Shown here in pieces: positions 1 through 8,814 of a DNA stretch of 64,000 nucleotides; the stretch's first letter is position 1; each line of letters starts with the position of its first letter. The translations under genes were made by a program, and so were the position numbers. Origin of the DNA: Mycobacterium sp. 852002-51971_SCH5477799-a (GTDB taxonomy: Bacteria; Actinomycetota; Actinomycetes; Mycobacteriales; Mycobacteriaceae); NCBI RefSeq assembly GCF_001667145.1, contig NZ_LZIF01000116.1:1-64000 (forward strand), given 5' to 3'. The notes under the pieces were generated by a model. It saw only the letters and a program-made list of their open reading frames with translations, searched no databases and was not told the DNA's origin.

Positions 1-89
1 AGCAGGCCAACGCGCACGGACAGAAGGTTCAGTCCGCGGGCAGCAACATGGCCAGCACCGACAGCGCCGTCGGGTCCTCCTGGGCCTGA
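1..89 (+). CDS. esxN: ESX WXG100-family protein (EsxN-type), 3' end only
   Basis: The window opens inside a gene; the frame beginning at base 3 gives 28 residues ending NMASTDSAVGSSWA before TGA at 87-89. This matches the C-terminus of the EsxN/EsxI/EsxV group of small ESX-5 substrates, which form helical-hairpin heterodimers with an EsxM-type partner. Its place directly before espG5 is the classical ESX-5 order. A strong hairpin follows at 104-138. The N-terminus, including the WXG turn, lies outside the window, so the exact paralogue cannot be fixed. Confidence 0.85.
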   Translation, partial: QANAHGQKVQSAGSNMASTDSAVGSSWA

Positions 90-103
90 CCCGCAACTTC
101 AGG

Positions 104-138
104 CGCGGCAGCACACCACCCGTCGGTGTGCTGCCGCG
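104..138 (+). terminator. Perfect 14-bp stem-loop after the esx gene
   Basis: Bases 104-117 (CGCGGCAGCACACC) are the exact reverse complement of 125-138, with a 7-nt loop. No U-run follows. The hairpin lies 15 nt after the esx stop and 55 nt before espG5, so it may act as an intrinsic-like terminator, attenuator or 3' stabiliser that lets the esx genes be expressed above the downstream machinery genes. The structure is seen; the function is inferred. Confidence 0.6.
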
Positions 139-193
139 TCCTGCGGTTACCGTGCAATTTGGCTTGAGGTATTAGGGACCAATTGGGGATTTG

Positions 194-1096
194 ATGGACC
201 AACAGAGCACCCGCACCGACATCACTGTCAACGTCGACGGTTTCTGGATGCTCCAGGCGCTGCTGGACATTCGCCACGTCGCGCCAGAGCTGCGGTGCCG
301 GCCATACGTGTCGACCGACTCGAGCGACTGGCTCAACGAGCATCCCGGAATGGCGGTGATGCGCGAGCAGGGCATCGTCGAGAACGACGAGGTGAACGAG
401 CACGTGGCCGCGCGGATGAGGGTGCTCGCGGCGCCCGACCTCGAGGTGGTCGCGCTGTTGTCCCGAGGCAAGCTGGCCTACGGCGTCCTCGACGACGAGA
501 ATCAGGCCCCGGGTTCCCGTGATATTCCCGACAACGAGTTTCGGGTGGTCCTGGCCCGCCGCGGCCAGCACTGGGTGTCAGCCGTTCGGGTGGGCGGCGA
601 GATCACCGTCGACGATGTCGCCGTCGCGGACAGCGCCTCGATCGCCTCCCTGGTGATCGACGCCGTGGAATCCATCCACCACGCGGAGCCCGCAGCAATC
701 AACGCGGTCAACGTGCCGCTGGAGGAAATGCTGGAAGCGACGAAGTCGTGGCAGGAGTCGGGGTTCAACGTGTTCTCCGGGGGAGACCTGCGCCGGATGG
801 GAATCAGCGCCGCCACCGTGGCCGCCCTGGGTCAGGCGCTGTCCGACCCGGCCGCCGAGGTCGCGGTGTACGCCCGCCAGTACCAGGACGACGCCAAGGG
901 CCCGAGTGCGTCGGTGCTGTCCCTCAAAGACGGCTCCGGCGGCCGCATCGCGCTCTACCAGCAGGCCCGCACCGCGGGTTCGGGGGAGGCGTGGCTGGCC
1001 ATTTGCCCGGCGACCCCTCAGCTCGTGCAGGTGGGCGTCAAGACCGTGCTGGACACACTTCCCTACGGCGAGTGGAAAACCCACAGCAGGGTCTGA
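194..1096 (+). CDS. espG5: ESX-5 PE/PPE-specific chaperone EspG5
   Basis: A 300-residue protein very close to M. tuberculosis EspG5 (Rv1794) along its whole length, beginning MDQQSTRTDITVNVDGFWML. EspG proteins are cytosolic chaperones that bind the tip of the PPE subunit of PE-PPE dimers, keep them soluble and deliver them to the matching ESX system. I chose ATG 194; a TTG at 191 directly abuts it, and a GGGG stretch lies just upstream. It sits between the esx gene and eccD5. The PPE genes at 9654-16343 are likely clients. Confidence 0.95.
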   Translation: MDQQSTRTDITVNVDGFWMLQALLDIRHVAPELRCRPYVSTDSSDWLNEHPGMAVMREQGIVENDEVNEHVAARMRVLAAPDLEVVALLSRGKLAYGVLDDENQAPGSRDIPDNEFRVVLARRGQHWVSAVRVGGEITVDDVAVADSASIASLVIDAVESIHHAEPAAINAVNVPLEEMLEATKSWQESGFNVFSGGDLRRMGISAATVAALGQALSDPAAEVAVYARQYQDDAKGPSASVLSLKDGSGGRIALYQQARTAGSGEAWLAICPATPQLVQVGVKTVLDTLPYGEWKTHSRV

Positions 1097-1357
1097 CATT
1101 CGCCGCGAAACGCAGAGTTCATCAATGTCTTTGCACTCAACATGCGGTTGAGCTGCGAGCACGGCATACTTCTCTCAAAGACATCAGCAAATCCAGGTGT
1201 CGACGACAACTCTTAATCGCAAGGCGAAGCAGATGGAATTGCAGTTGGTCGGAATGCACTTTGCGGGGGGCCACATCCCCTCGACGAGTGCACCGGCGCA
1301 CGCCCGCGCGCGACTGGCGCCATGGGCTCACACATTCAGCACAAGGAGTGCAAGGCG

Positions 1358-2869
1358 ATGACTGCGGTAGTTGAAGTCCCACAGCCTGACGTAGAGGGAG
1401 TCTCCCAGCCTCAGGCAGTCGTCGTCGGCGTGATGGCCGGCGCGGGTGTTCAGGTCGGCGTCTTGCTGGACGCCAACGCCCCGGTCTCAGTGATGACCGA
1501 CCCGTTGCTGAAGGTGGTCAACAGCCGGCTGCGGGAGCTCGGCGAGACTCCCCTGGAGGCGTCGGGCCGGGGTCGCTGGGCGCTGTGCCTCGTGGATGGT
1601 TCGCCGCTGCGGGCCACCCAATCGCTGAGCGAGCAGGACGTCTACGACGGCGATCGGTTGTGGATCCGGTTCATCCCGGACACCGAGCACCGCTCGCAGG
1701 TCATCGAGCACATCTCCACCGCGGTCGCTGCGGACCTCAGCAAGCGATTCGCCGCCATCGACCCGGTGATCGCGGTGCAGGTCGGTGCGTCGATGGTGGC
1801 CATCGGGGTGACGACCGCCGCCGGCCTGCTCGGCTGGTGGCGTTGGCACCACAACTCATGGCTTCCGACCGTGTACGCCGGCGTGATCGGCGCCGTGGCT
1901 TTGGGTGTTGCGCTGATGCTGTTGATGCGGGCGCACTCGCAGCAGGAACGGCGCGTCGCCGACACCATGCTCTTGAGCAGCCTCGCACCAGTGTCGATCG
2001 CGGCGGCGTCGGCGCCGCCGGGCGGCGTCGGATCGCCGCACGCGGTTTTGGGCTTCGGCGTCCTCACCGTCGGCGCGATCCTCGCCCTGCGGTTCACCGG
2101 TCGCCGGCTGGCGATCTACACCGCCATCGTCACCATCAGTCTGATCACGGCCGTGGCCGCGCTCGCACGCATGGTCGCTATGACGAGCGCCGTCACGCTG
2201 TTCACCTGCACCGTGCTGGTGTCGGTCATGATTTACCAAAGCGCACCGGCGATCTCGCGGCGGCTGGCGGGCATCCGGTTGCCCGTCTTCCCGTCGGCGA
2301 CTAGCCGTTGGGTGTTCGAAGCCCGGCCCGACCTGCCCACCACCGTGGTGCGCTCCGACGGTGGTCCTCCGGTCCTGGAGGGCCCCGCCTCGGTGCGCGA
2401 CGTGTTGACCCAGGCCGAACGCGCCCGCTCCTTCCTGTCGGGTTTGCTGATGGGGCTCGGCGTGCTGATGATCGTCTCCCTGACCGCGCTGTCGGACCCG
2501 CACACCGGACAGCGCTGGCTGCCGCTTTTGCTGGCCGGATTCAGCGCGGGATTCCTGATGCTGCGCGGCCGCTCCTACGTCGACCGCTGGCAGGCGATCA
2601 CCCTGGCCGGAACCGCCGTGCTGATCGTCGGCGCGGTCGTGTTGCGCTACGCGCTGGTATTGCAAACCCCGCTGGCGGTGTCGATCAGCGCGGCGATCCT
2701 TGTTCTACTGCCGGCCGCGGGACTGACATCGGCGGCCGTCGTGCCGAACACCGTCTACAGTCCGCTATTCCGCAAATTCGTGGAATGGATTGAATACCTC
2801 TGCCTGATGCCGATTTTCCCGCTGGCATTGTGGTTGATGAATGTCTATGCAGCAATCCGCTATCGCTAA
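1358..2869 (+). CDS. eccD5: ESX-5 membrane channel component EccD5
   Basis: A 503-residue integral membrane protein, the same length as M. tuberculosis EccD5 (Rv1795). Residues about 20-105 form the ubiquitin-like cytosolic domain, followed by about eleven hydrophobic helices up to the C-terminal segment ending YAAIRYR. EccD dimers line the inner-membrane vestibule of the type VII complex with EccB, EccC and EccE. I chose ATG 1358 (MTAVVEVPQ) because AAGGAG lies at 1343-1348 and the M. tuberculosis protein starts MTAV; an in-frame ATG at 1322 would add 12 residues without a good ribosome site. The 261-bp gap from espG5 suggests its own promoter. The 3' end overlaps mycP5 by 29 bp. Confidence 0.95.
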   Translation: MTAVVEVPQPDVEGVSQPQAVVVGVMAGAGVQVGVLLDANAPVSVMTDPLLKVVNSRLRELGETPLEASGRGRWALCLVDGSPLRATQSLSEQDVYDGDRLWIRFIPDTEHRSQVIEHISTAVAADLSKRFAAIDPVIAVQVGASMVAIGVTTAAGLLGWWRWHHNSWLPTVYAGVIGAVALGVALMLLMRAHSQQERRVADTMLLSSLAPVSIAAASAPPGGVGSPHAVLGFGVLTVGAILALRFTGRRLAIYTAIVTISLITAVAALARMVAMTSAVTLFTCTVLVSVMIYQSAPAISRRLAGIRLPVFPSATSRWVFEARPDLPTTVVRSDGGPPVLEGPASVRDVLTQAERARSFLSGLLMGLGVLMIVSLTALSDPHTGQRWLPLLLAGFSAGFLMLRGRSYVDRWQAITLAGTAVLIVGAVVLRYALVLQTPLAVSISAAILVLLPAAGLTSAAVVPNTVYSPLFRKFVEWIEYLCLMPIFPLALWLMNVYAAIRYR

Positions 2870-4724
2870 GGGCAAGGTGTGGGGTGGTCGGGCGTCCGCC
2901 GCGACCGTTGCCGCCACCTTGTTGGCGTCGGGCGCGTTAGCGGGCTTGCCGCCCGCCTACGCCATCTCGCCGCCGACGATCGACGCGGGCGCGGTTCCGC
3001 CGGACGGTCCGCCGGGACCCGGGGCGCCGATGAAGCAGAACTCGTACTGCACCGAGGTCGGTGTGCTGCCCGGGACGGATTTCCGGCTGCAGCCCAAGTA
3101 CATGGACATGCTGAATCTGCAGGAGGCGTGGCAGTTCGGTCGGGGTGCCGGGGTGAAGGTGGCCGTGATCGACACCGGCGTGACGCCGCACCCAAGGTTT
3201 CCGCACCTGATTCCCGGCGGTGACTACATCATGGCTGGCGACGGGTTGTCCGACTGCGACGCGCACGGCACCATCGTGGCGTCCATGATCGGGGCGGCGC
3301 CGGCCAACGGGGCGGGAGTGCCGCCTGCGGCACCGCGCAAACCGGTCACCATCCCCACCACGGAGCCACCGCCCAAAGCGCCACCGCCGCAGACCGTGAC
3401 CCTGTCACCGCTGCCTCAAACCGTGACGATGGTCCCGCCACCGCCGCAGTCTCAAGAACAAGCGCCGCCCCAGGGTCCCTTCGGGGCGCCGCCCGCACCG
3501 GCGGCTCCGGCCGCGCCGGCGCCCGCGGCTCCGGCCGCTCCGGCGCCCGCGGGCCCGCCCCCGGGACCATCGCAGGGTGGGCAGGGCCCCAACGCGCAAG
3601 CGCCGGCGGCCAGCCACGGCGGCGGCACGGTGACCATCCCCGGCTACGCCGGTGGCGGGCATGTGGCCAACATCGACAACCTGCGCGGCCCGCGCCCACT
3701 CGACCCACCGCCACCGCCGCCGCCACCACCGAAGGGCGGTCCAGACGCGTTCAGCGGGGTGGCTCCGGACGTCGACATCATCGCGATCCGGCAGTCCAGC
3801 CAGGCCTTCGGCCTCAAGGACGCCTACACCGGTGACGAAGACCCGCAGACCTCGGCGAAGATCGACAGCGTTCAGACGATGGCGCGGGCGATCGTGCATG
3901 CCGCCAACATGGGCGCTCAGGTCATCAACATCTCCGACGTGACCTGTATGAGCGCGCGCAACATCATCGACCAGCGGTCGCTGGGCGCGGCGGTGCGTTA
4001 CGCGGCCGTCGACAAGAACGCCGTCATCGTGGCCGCCGCCGGTGACACGAGCAAGAAGGACTGCAAGCAAAACCCGCCGCATGATCCGTTGCAGCCCAAC
4101 GATCCTCGCAACTGGAACGCGGTCACCACGGTCGTGACGCCGTCCTGGTTCAGCGACTACGTCCTGACCGTCGGCGCGGTGGACACCGAAGGCCGCCCGC
4201 TCAGCCAGGGCAACCAGGGCCAGGCGTCGACGAGCGTGGCCGGGCCGTGGGTCGGGATCGCCGCGCCCGGAACGGACGTCATTGGACTCTCGCCCCGCGA
4301 CGACGGCCTGATCAACGCGATCGACGGACCGGACAACACGCTGCTGGTCCCGGCGGGCACCAGCTTCTCGGCGGCAATCGTGTCCGGCGTTGCGGCGCTC
4401 GTGCGGGCCAGGTACCCGCAGCTATCGGCCTATCAGGTCATCAACCGGCTGACCCGTACCGCCCGGGCGCCCGCGCGGGGCGTGGATAACCAGGTCGGTC
4501 ACGGTGTCGTCGACCCCGTAGCGGCACTGACCTGGGATGTACCGGACGGTCCGGTGAAGCCGCCGCAGCAACTGTCGGCACCGCTGAACCTTCCGAAACC
4601 CGCCCCGCGCCGGGATATGGTGCCAGTGTGGGTGGCCGCCGGGGGCTTGCTAGGGGCGCTACTCATCGGCGGCGGAGTGTTCGGTACGGCGACGCTGATG
4701 AAGCGATCGCGGAAACAGCAGTAG
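2841..4724 (+). CDS. mycP5: Mycosin-5, membrane-anchored subtilisin-like protease of ESX-5
   Basis: A 627-residue S8 serine protease. The signal peptide covers about residues 1-42. The catalytic triad is visible: D111 (VAVIDTGV), H142 (CDAHGTIVASM) and S508 (GTSFSAAIVSG). A C-terminal transmembrane helix spans about 596-620, followed by a basic tail. MycP stabilises the ESX complex on the periplasmic side. Residues about 153-305 form a Pro/Ala-rich insertion with AAPAPAAP runs and a poly-proline tract, making the protein some 40 residues longer than remembered M. tuberculosis MycP5 (585). The usual subtilase oxyanion Asn appears as Asp in AAAGD, as I recall for MycP5 generally. ATG 2841 lies inside the eccD5 end, so the genes are translationally linked; ATG 2847 is an alternative. 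Confidence 0.95.
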   Translation: MSMQQSAIAKGKVWGGRASAATVAATLLASGALAGLPPAYAISPPTIDAGAVPPDGPPGPGAPMKQNSYCTEVGVLPGTDFRLQPKYMDMLNLQEAWQFGRGAGVKVAVIDTGVTPHPRFPHLIPGGDYIMAGDGLSDCDAHGTIVASMIGAAPANGAGVPPAAPRKPVTIPTTEPPPKAPPPQTVTLSPLPQTVTMVPPPPQSQEQAPPQGPFGAPPAPAAPAAPAPAAPAAPAPAGPPPGPSQGGQGPNAQAPAASHGGGTVTIPGYAGGGHVANIDNLRGPRPLDPPPPPPPPPKGGPDAFSGVAPDVDIIAIRQSSQAFGLKDAYTGDEDPQTSAKIDSVQTMARAIVHAANMGAQVINISDVTCMSARNIIDQRSLGAAVRYAAVDKNAVIVAAAGDTSKKDCKQNPPHDPLQPNDPRNWNAVTTVVTPSWFSDYVLTVGAVDTEGRPLSQGNQGQASTSVAGPWVGIAAPGTDVIGLSPRDDGLINAIDGPDNTLLVPAGTSFSAAIVSGVAALVRARYPQLSAYQVINRLTRTARAPARGVDNQVGHGVVDPVAALTWDVPDGPVKPPQQLSAPLNLPKPAPRRDMVPVWVAAGGLLGALLIGGGVFGTATLMKRSRKQQ

Positions 4725-4740
4725 GGGCGGAGCAGCTTTC

Positions 4741-5937
4741 ATGAAGCGTCAGCGCAGGTTTGGGTTGTCCTTATCGTGGCCGCGGCTGACCACCGTGTTC
4801 CTGGTCGACATCGTGATCATGGTGGTGGCCAGCCACTGCCCCGAATCCTGGCAGGGCACGTATCGCATCGCGTTCTGGGTGGGTGTTGCCCTTGCCGTGC
4901 TGGTGACGCTGCTGTCGCTGGTCACCTACCACGGCCTCACGGTGACGACGGGGTTGGCGACGTGGCTGTGGGATTGGTCCGCCGACCCGGGCTCCGCACT
5001 GGCCGCCGGCCGCACCCCGGCGCTCGATCATCAGCGCAAGTACGGGCGTGACAAGGTCGGTGTGCGGCAGTACGAAGGCCAACTGGTCACGGTGATCGGC
5101 ATCAGCGGCGGCGACGACGACTCGGCCTCGCGCCTTCGTCACCGGCATTCAGCGCCCACGCTGTTGGTGTCAGCCGTCGCTTCGGGCCTGCGCCAGTTCG
5201 ACATCCACCTCGACAACATCGACATCGTGTCGGTGAAGCTCCGCCGGGGTGGCGATGGCACGGAGCTGTCGAGGCTGGACGACTCGGGGCCCGAGGAGCG
5301 GGAAGCAACTGACGAGGCGCCCAGCTACATTCGGCGCACCTGGCTGGTGTTGCGGATGAACCCGCAGCGCAACGTCGCCGCCGTGGCGGCCCGCGATTCG
5401 CTGGCGTCGACCCTGGTGGCGGCCACCGAGCGGCTCGCCCAGGATCTCGACGGGCTGACCTGCGCGGCCCGGCCCTTGATCGCGGAGGAGCTCGCGGACG
5501 TCGACCGCGCGGTGCTGGCCGATCTCGAACCGACCTGGAGCCGCCCCGGCTGGCGGCGTCTCAAGCACTTCAACGGGTTCGTCACCAGCCTGTGGTTGTC
5601 GCCGTCCGACATCACCACCGACAAGCTGGATGAGCTGTGGGAGGACGAAACCGTCGCTACGGTGCTGACGATCCGGCTCACCTCGCGCGGCGGCCGACCG
5701 CAGGTATCGGCATGGGTGCGCTACCACACCGAGAAGCGGTTGCGCCGCAACGTCTCCTCGGGCCTCAACCGTCTCACCGGCCGCCAGCTGGCCGCGGTCC
5801 GAGCCAGCCTGCCGGCCCCAACCGCGCGCCCCCTTCTGGTCGTGCCGAGCCGTCCGCTGCGCGCCGACGATGACGACCTCGCGCTGTCGGTCGATCGGTT
5901 GCCAGCGAGCTCGGCGGCCGTGCCTGCGGCGCAATGA
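4741..5937 (+). CDS. eccE5: ESX-5 membrane component EccE5
   Basis: A 398-residue protein with two N-terminal transmembrane helices (about residues 17-35 and 42-62) and a long soluble domain, closely resembling M. tuberculosis EccE5 (406 residues), including MNPQRNVAA and the conserved ALDHQRKYGRD stretch. EccE lies at the periphery of the hexameric ESX membrane complex. ATG 4741 follows mycP5 by 16 bp, with GGCGGAGC as ribosome site. The stop overlaps the eccA5 start by ATGA, so the two are translationally coupled. The variable region around residues 115-130 and 185-200 is shorter than in M. tuberculosis. Confidence 0.95.
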   Translation: MKRQRRFGLSLSWPRLTTVFLVDIVIMVVASHCPESWQGTYRIAFWVGVALAVLVTLLSLVTYHGLTVTTGLATWLWDWSADPGSALAAGRTPALDHQRKYGRDKVGVRQYEGQLVTVIGISGGDDDSASRLRHRHSAPTLLVSAVASGLRQFDIHLDNIDIVSVKLRRGGDGTELSRLDDSGPEEREATDEAPSYIRRTWLVLRMNPQRNVAAVAARDSLASTLVAATERLAQDLDGLTCAARPLIAEELADVDRAVLADLEPTWSRPGWRRLKHFNGFVTSLWLSPSDITTDKLDELWEDETVATVLTIRLTSRGGRPQVSAWVRYHTEKRLRRNVSSGLNRLTGRQLAAVRASLPAPTARPLLVVPSRPLRADDDDLALSVDRLPASSAAVPAAQ

Positions 5938-7766
5938 CGAGGCCGCAATCCACCGCTGAAGGCGCCCGTAACGCGATGGTCGCCGGGCTGTTGGCGTCCG
6001 GCGTCTCGGTCAATGGGCTGCAGCCAAGCCACAATCCGCAGGTGGCGTCGCAGATGTTCACGACGGCGACCAACCTCGATCCGGCGATGTGTGACGCCTG
6101 GCTGGCGCGGATCCTGGCGGGTGAGCAGAGCATCGATGTGCTTTCCGGTGCGTGGTCCGCGATCCGGACCTTCGGTTGGGAGACGCGCCGCCTCGGGGTG
6201 ACCGAGTTGCAGTTCCGCCCAGAGGTTTCCGACGGGCTGTTCCTGCGGCTGGCGGTCACCAGCGTGGAAACGTTGGCGTGCGCGTACGCCGCGGTTCTCG
6301 CGGAGGCGAAACGCTACGAGGAAGCCGCGAAACTGATCGACGGCGTCGAGCCCCGCCAACCCGTCGACGAGGAACTGGTCAGCTACGTGCGCGGCGTGCT
6401 GTACTTCCGCACGGCCCGGTGGCCGGATGTGCTGAACCAGTTCGCCGAAGGCAAGACCTGGCGGCAGCCCGAACTGAAGGCGGCGGGCGCGGCGATGGCC
6501 ACCACGGCGCTGGCATCGCTTGGTGTGTTCGAGGAGGCTTTGCGCCGGGGGCAGGAGGCCATCGAAGGCGATCGCGTGCCGGGCGCGGCCAACATCGCCC
6601 TCTACACCCAGGGCATGTGCTTGCGGCACCTGGGCCGCGAGGATGAGGCCGTCGAGCTGCTGCGGCGGGTGTACTCGCGGGACCCGAAGTTCACACCGGC
6701 CCGCGAGGCGTTGGACAACCCCAACTTCCGGCTGGTGCTGACCGATCCCGAAACGATCGAGGCCCGAACCGATCCGTGGGACCCGGGCAGCGCGCCAACC
6801 CGGGCCGAGACCGAGGCCGCTCGCCACGCCGAAGAGGCGGCCAAGTACCTGGCCGAAGGCGACGCCGAGCTCAACGCGATGCTCGGCATGGAACGCGCCA
6901 AGCGCGAGATCAAGCTCATCAAGTCGACGACCAAGGTGAATCTGGCGCGCGCCAAGATGGGCCTACCGGTGCCGGTCACGTCGCGTCACACGTTGTTGCT
7001 CGGTCCGCCCGGCACCGGAAAGACTTCGGTGGCAAGGGCTTTCAGCAAGCAGCTGTGCGGGTTGACCGTGCTTCGCAAGCCCGTGGTTGTCGAAACCAGC
7101 CGCACCAAGCTATTGGGTCGCTACATGGCCGACGCGGAGAAGAACACCGAGGAGCTCCTGGAGGGGGCGTTGGGCGGCGCGGTCTTCTTCGATGAGATGC
7201 ACACGCTGCACGAGAAGGGCTACCAGCAGGGCGACCCGTACGGCAACGCGATCATCAATACGTTGCTGTTGTACATGGAGAATCATCGCGACGAGCTGGT
7301 TGTGTTCGGCGCGGGCTACGCCAAGGCCATGGACAAGATGCTCGAGGTGAATCAGGGCCTGCGACGGCGTTTTTCGACCGTCATCGAGTTCTTCAGCTAC
7401 ACCCCGGACGAGCTGGTCGCGCTGACCCGGCTGATGGGGCAGGAGAACGAAGACGTCATCACCGATGAATCGGCACACGCGTTGTTGCCGTCGTACACGA
7501 AGTTCTATCTCGACGAAAGCTATTCGGAGGACGGCGATCTGATCCGAGGCATCGATACGCTGGGAAATGCGGGTTTCGTGCGCAACGTGGTGGAGAAGGC
7601 GCGCGATCACCGTAGTTTCCGTCTGGACGACGAGGACCTGGACGCGGTGCTGGCCAGCGATGTGACCGAGTTTAGCGAGCGTCAACTGCTGCGTTTCAAG
7701 GAACTGACCCAGGAGGATCTGGCCGAGGGCCTCAGCGCGGCGGTCGCCGAGAAAAAGTCGGACTGA
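5934..7766 (+). CDS. eccA5: ESX-5 cytosolic AAA+ ATPase EccA5
   Basis: A 610-residue protein, the same length as M. tuberculosis EccA5 (Rv1798). Residues 1-280 form the TPR-like helical N-domain; residues about 300-590 are the CbxX/CfqX-type AAA+ module, with Walker A GPPGTGKT at 357-364 and Walker B AVFFDEMH around 415-422. EccA ATPases act in the cytosol, probably separating EspG from PE-PPE substrates at the translocon. It overlaps eccE5 by 4 bp. The reading frame stays open immediately after the TGA at 7764-7766 into a PPE remnant (see next entry), which marks a deletion junction. Confidence 0.95.
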   Translation: MTRPQSTAEGARNAMVAGLLASGVSVNGLQPSHNPQVASQMFTTATNLDPAMCDAWLARILAGEQSIDVLSGAWSAIRTFGWETRRLGVTELQFRPEVSDGLFLRLAVTSVETLACAYAAVLAEAKRYEEAAKLIDGVEPRQPVDEELVSYVRGVLYFRTARWPDVLNQFAEGKTWRQPELKAAGAAMATTALASLGVFEEALRRGQEAIEGDRVPGAANIALYTQGMCLRHLGREDEAVELLRRVYSRDPKFTPAREALDNPNFRLVLTDPETIEARTDPWDPGSAPTRAETEAARHAEEAAKYLAEGDAELNAMLGMERAKREIKLIKSTTKVNLARAKMGLPVPVTSRHTLLLGPPGTGKTSVARAFSKQLCGLTVLRKPVVVETSRTKLLGRYMADAEKNTEELLEGALGGAVFFDEMHTLHEKGYQQGDPYGNAIINTLLLYMENHRDELVVFGAGYAKAMDKMLEVNQGLRRRFSTVIEFFSYTPDELVALTRLMGQENEDVITDESAHALLPSYTKFYLDESYSEDGDLIRGIDTLGNAGFVRNVVEKARDHRSFRLDDEDLDAVLASDVTEFSERQLLRFKELTQEDLAEGLSAAVAEKKSD

Positions 7767-8453
7767 CCCAACGACGGCGTTGCGCAGCAAGCCGCCACGG
7801 TCGCTCAAGCCAACGACGCGACCAATGCCAGCGACCCATCGGGGGGACTGCTTGCGTGGTTAGGACTCGCGCCCAAAACCAACGGACCCGGCCTGCCCGG
7901 GCTCGCGGGGCCCATGAACTTTTTGGATGGATCCGACGGGAACGTGTTCGGAAGCTTCCTGAACAACGCCTCGGTTGCCAACTTGTCCAACGCCTTCACC
8001 ACCAGCGGGCTGCTGAACCCGACGACATTCGTTGACTCGGCGGTCAACCGGAACTCCATCAATGCATTGAACGCAGTTGACTCAAGCACGTCGGGGCTGG
8101 GGGTGCTGGCTGCCGGCCCTGGTGGTACGGCGAACCTGGCGTCGGTGACCGCGCCCGGCGCGGCAGCGGCGGGGAGCGTGGGGCAGGCGAGTCTGGTTGG
8201 CGCCCTGCCAGTTCCGCCGGCCTGGGGTGCGGCCGGAGCGGCAATCACGCCTTTGCCGGGGACGACTCAGGTCGGTTTAGGTGCTTACCATGACTTCGGT
8301 TCGGCCGCCCCGATGGTGATGGAAGAGGCTGGGGCAGTAAGCATGCCGGGTGTGCCGGTGGCGGGCATCCCCGGCGGCCATGAGGACGAATTCTCTGAGC
8401 CGATGTACGGTTTCCGCCTTCGCATCATGGGTCGCCCACCGGCCGCCGGCTAG
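7767..8453 (+). pseudogene. Headless PPE-SVP gene remnant (C-terminal two thirds)
   Basis: In the same frame as eccA5 and directly behind its stop, about 228 codons read through to TAG at 8451-8453. They contain the linker-type text QANDATNASDP, the segment LLAWLGLAP, the SVP-like motif LPVPPAW and the tail YGFRLRIMGRPPAAG, which resembles the C-terminus of PPE31-like proteins. The roughly 180-residue PPE domain that defines the family is absent, and no ribosome site precedes the first internal ATG (7914). In M. tuberculosis this position holds lppT and PPE28-30. The best reading is a deletion that removed lppT and the 5' part of a PPE gene. It could be expressed only by read-through of the eccA5 stop. 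Confidence 0.8.
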
Positions 8454-8469
8454 GGATCGTGAGTTAGCG

Positions 8470-8814
8470 ATGAGGTTCCTACCGTTTCTGGCCAGCATCG
8501 TTGTCTTAGTCGGCGTGGCAATACCGGCGCACGCGGACTCCGATGACGACGAGTTCCTCGCCGCCCTCCGAAAGTCCGGTATTACTTATCAGAACCCCGA
8601 CCGCGCGATAAGGGCGGCCCAAAAGGTGTGCGATTTGGCAAACTCTGGCACCTCAGAGGCCGAGATCATCAAGGATCTGCACGAGTTCAATCCGGCATTC
8701 GCGATGGGTAAAGCCGCCCTGTTCGTCCAGGCCGTCGCCGGCGCTTACTGCCCGAACGTCTATCCACCAGCCTGGGTCCCTGAGGCGCGCACCACCACAG
8801 CGCGGTGCCATTGA
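8470..8814 (+). CDS. Secreted DUF732-family protein, copy 1
   Basis: A 114-residue protein with a clear signal peptide (MRFLPFLASIVVLVG to the AHA cleavage site at about residue 22) followed by the DUF732 pattern: DDEFLAALRKSGITYQNPD, a central Cys (KVCDLA) and a C-terminal Cys (AYCPNV), which probably form a disulfide. DUF732 proteins (Rv1810 and Rv1804c are examples) are small exported mycobacterial proteins of unknown function. The C-terminus runs about 18 residues past the usual end, with an extra Cys (TTARCH). The ribosome site is weak. It starts 16 bp after the PPE remnant. Confidence 0.8.
   Translation: MRFLPFLASIVVLVGVAIPAHADSDDDEFLAALRKSGITYQNPDRAIRAAQKVCDLANSGTSEAEIIKDLHEFNPAFAMGKAALFVQAVAGAYCPNVYPPAWVPEARTTTARCH

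Noticed and set aside
3500..3760. CRISPR or other non-coding repeat suggested by the repetitive GC-rich stretch in mycP5
   Set aside because: The repetition follows codon periods and codes Ala/Pro runs inside an intact protease.
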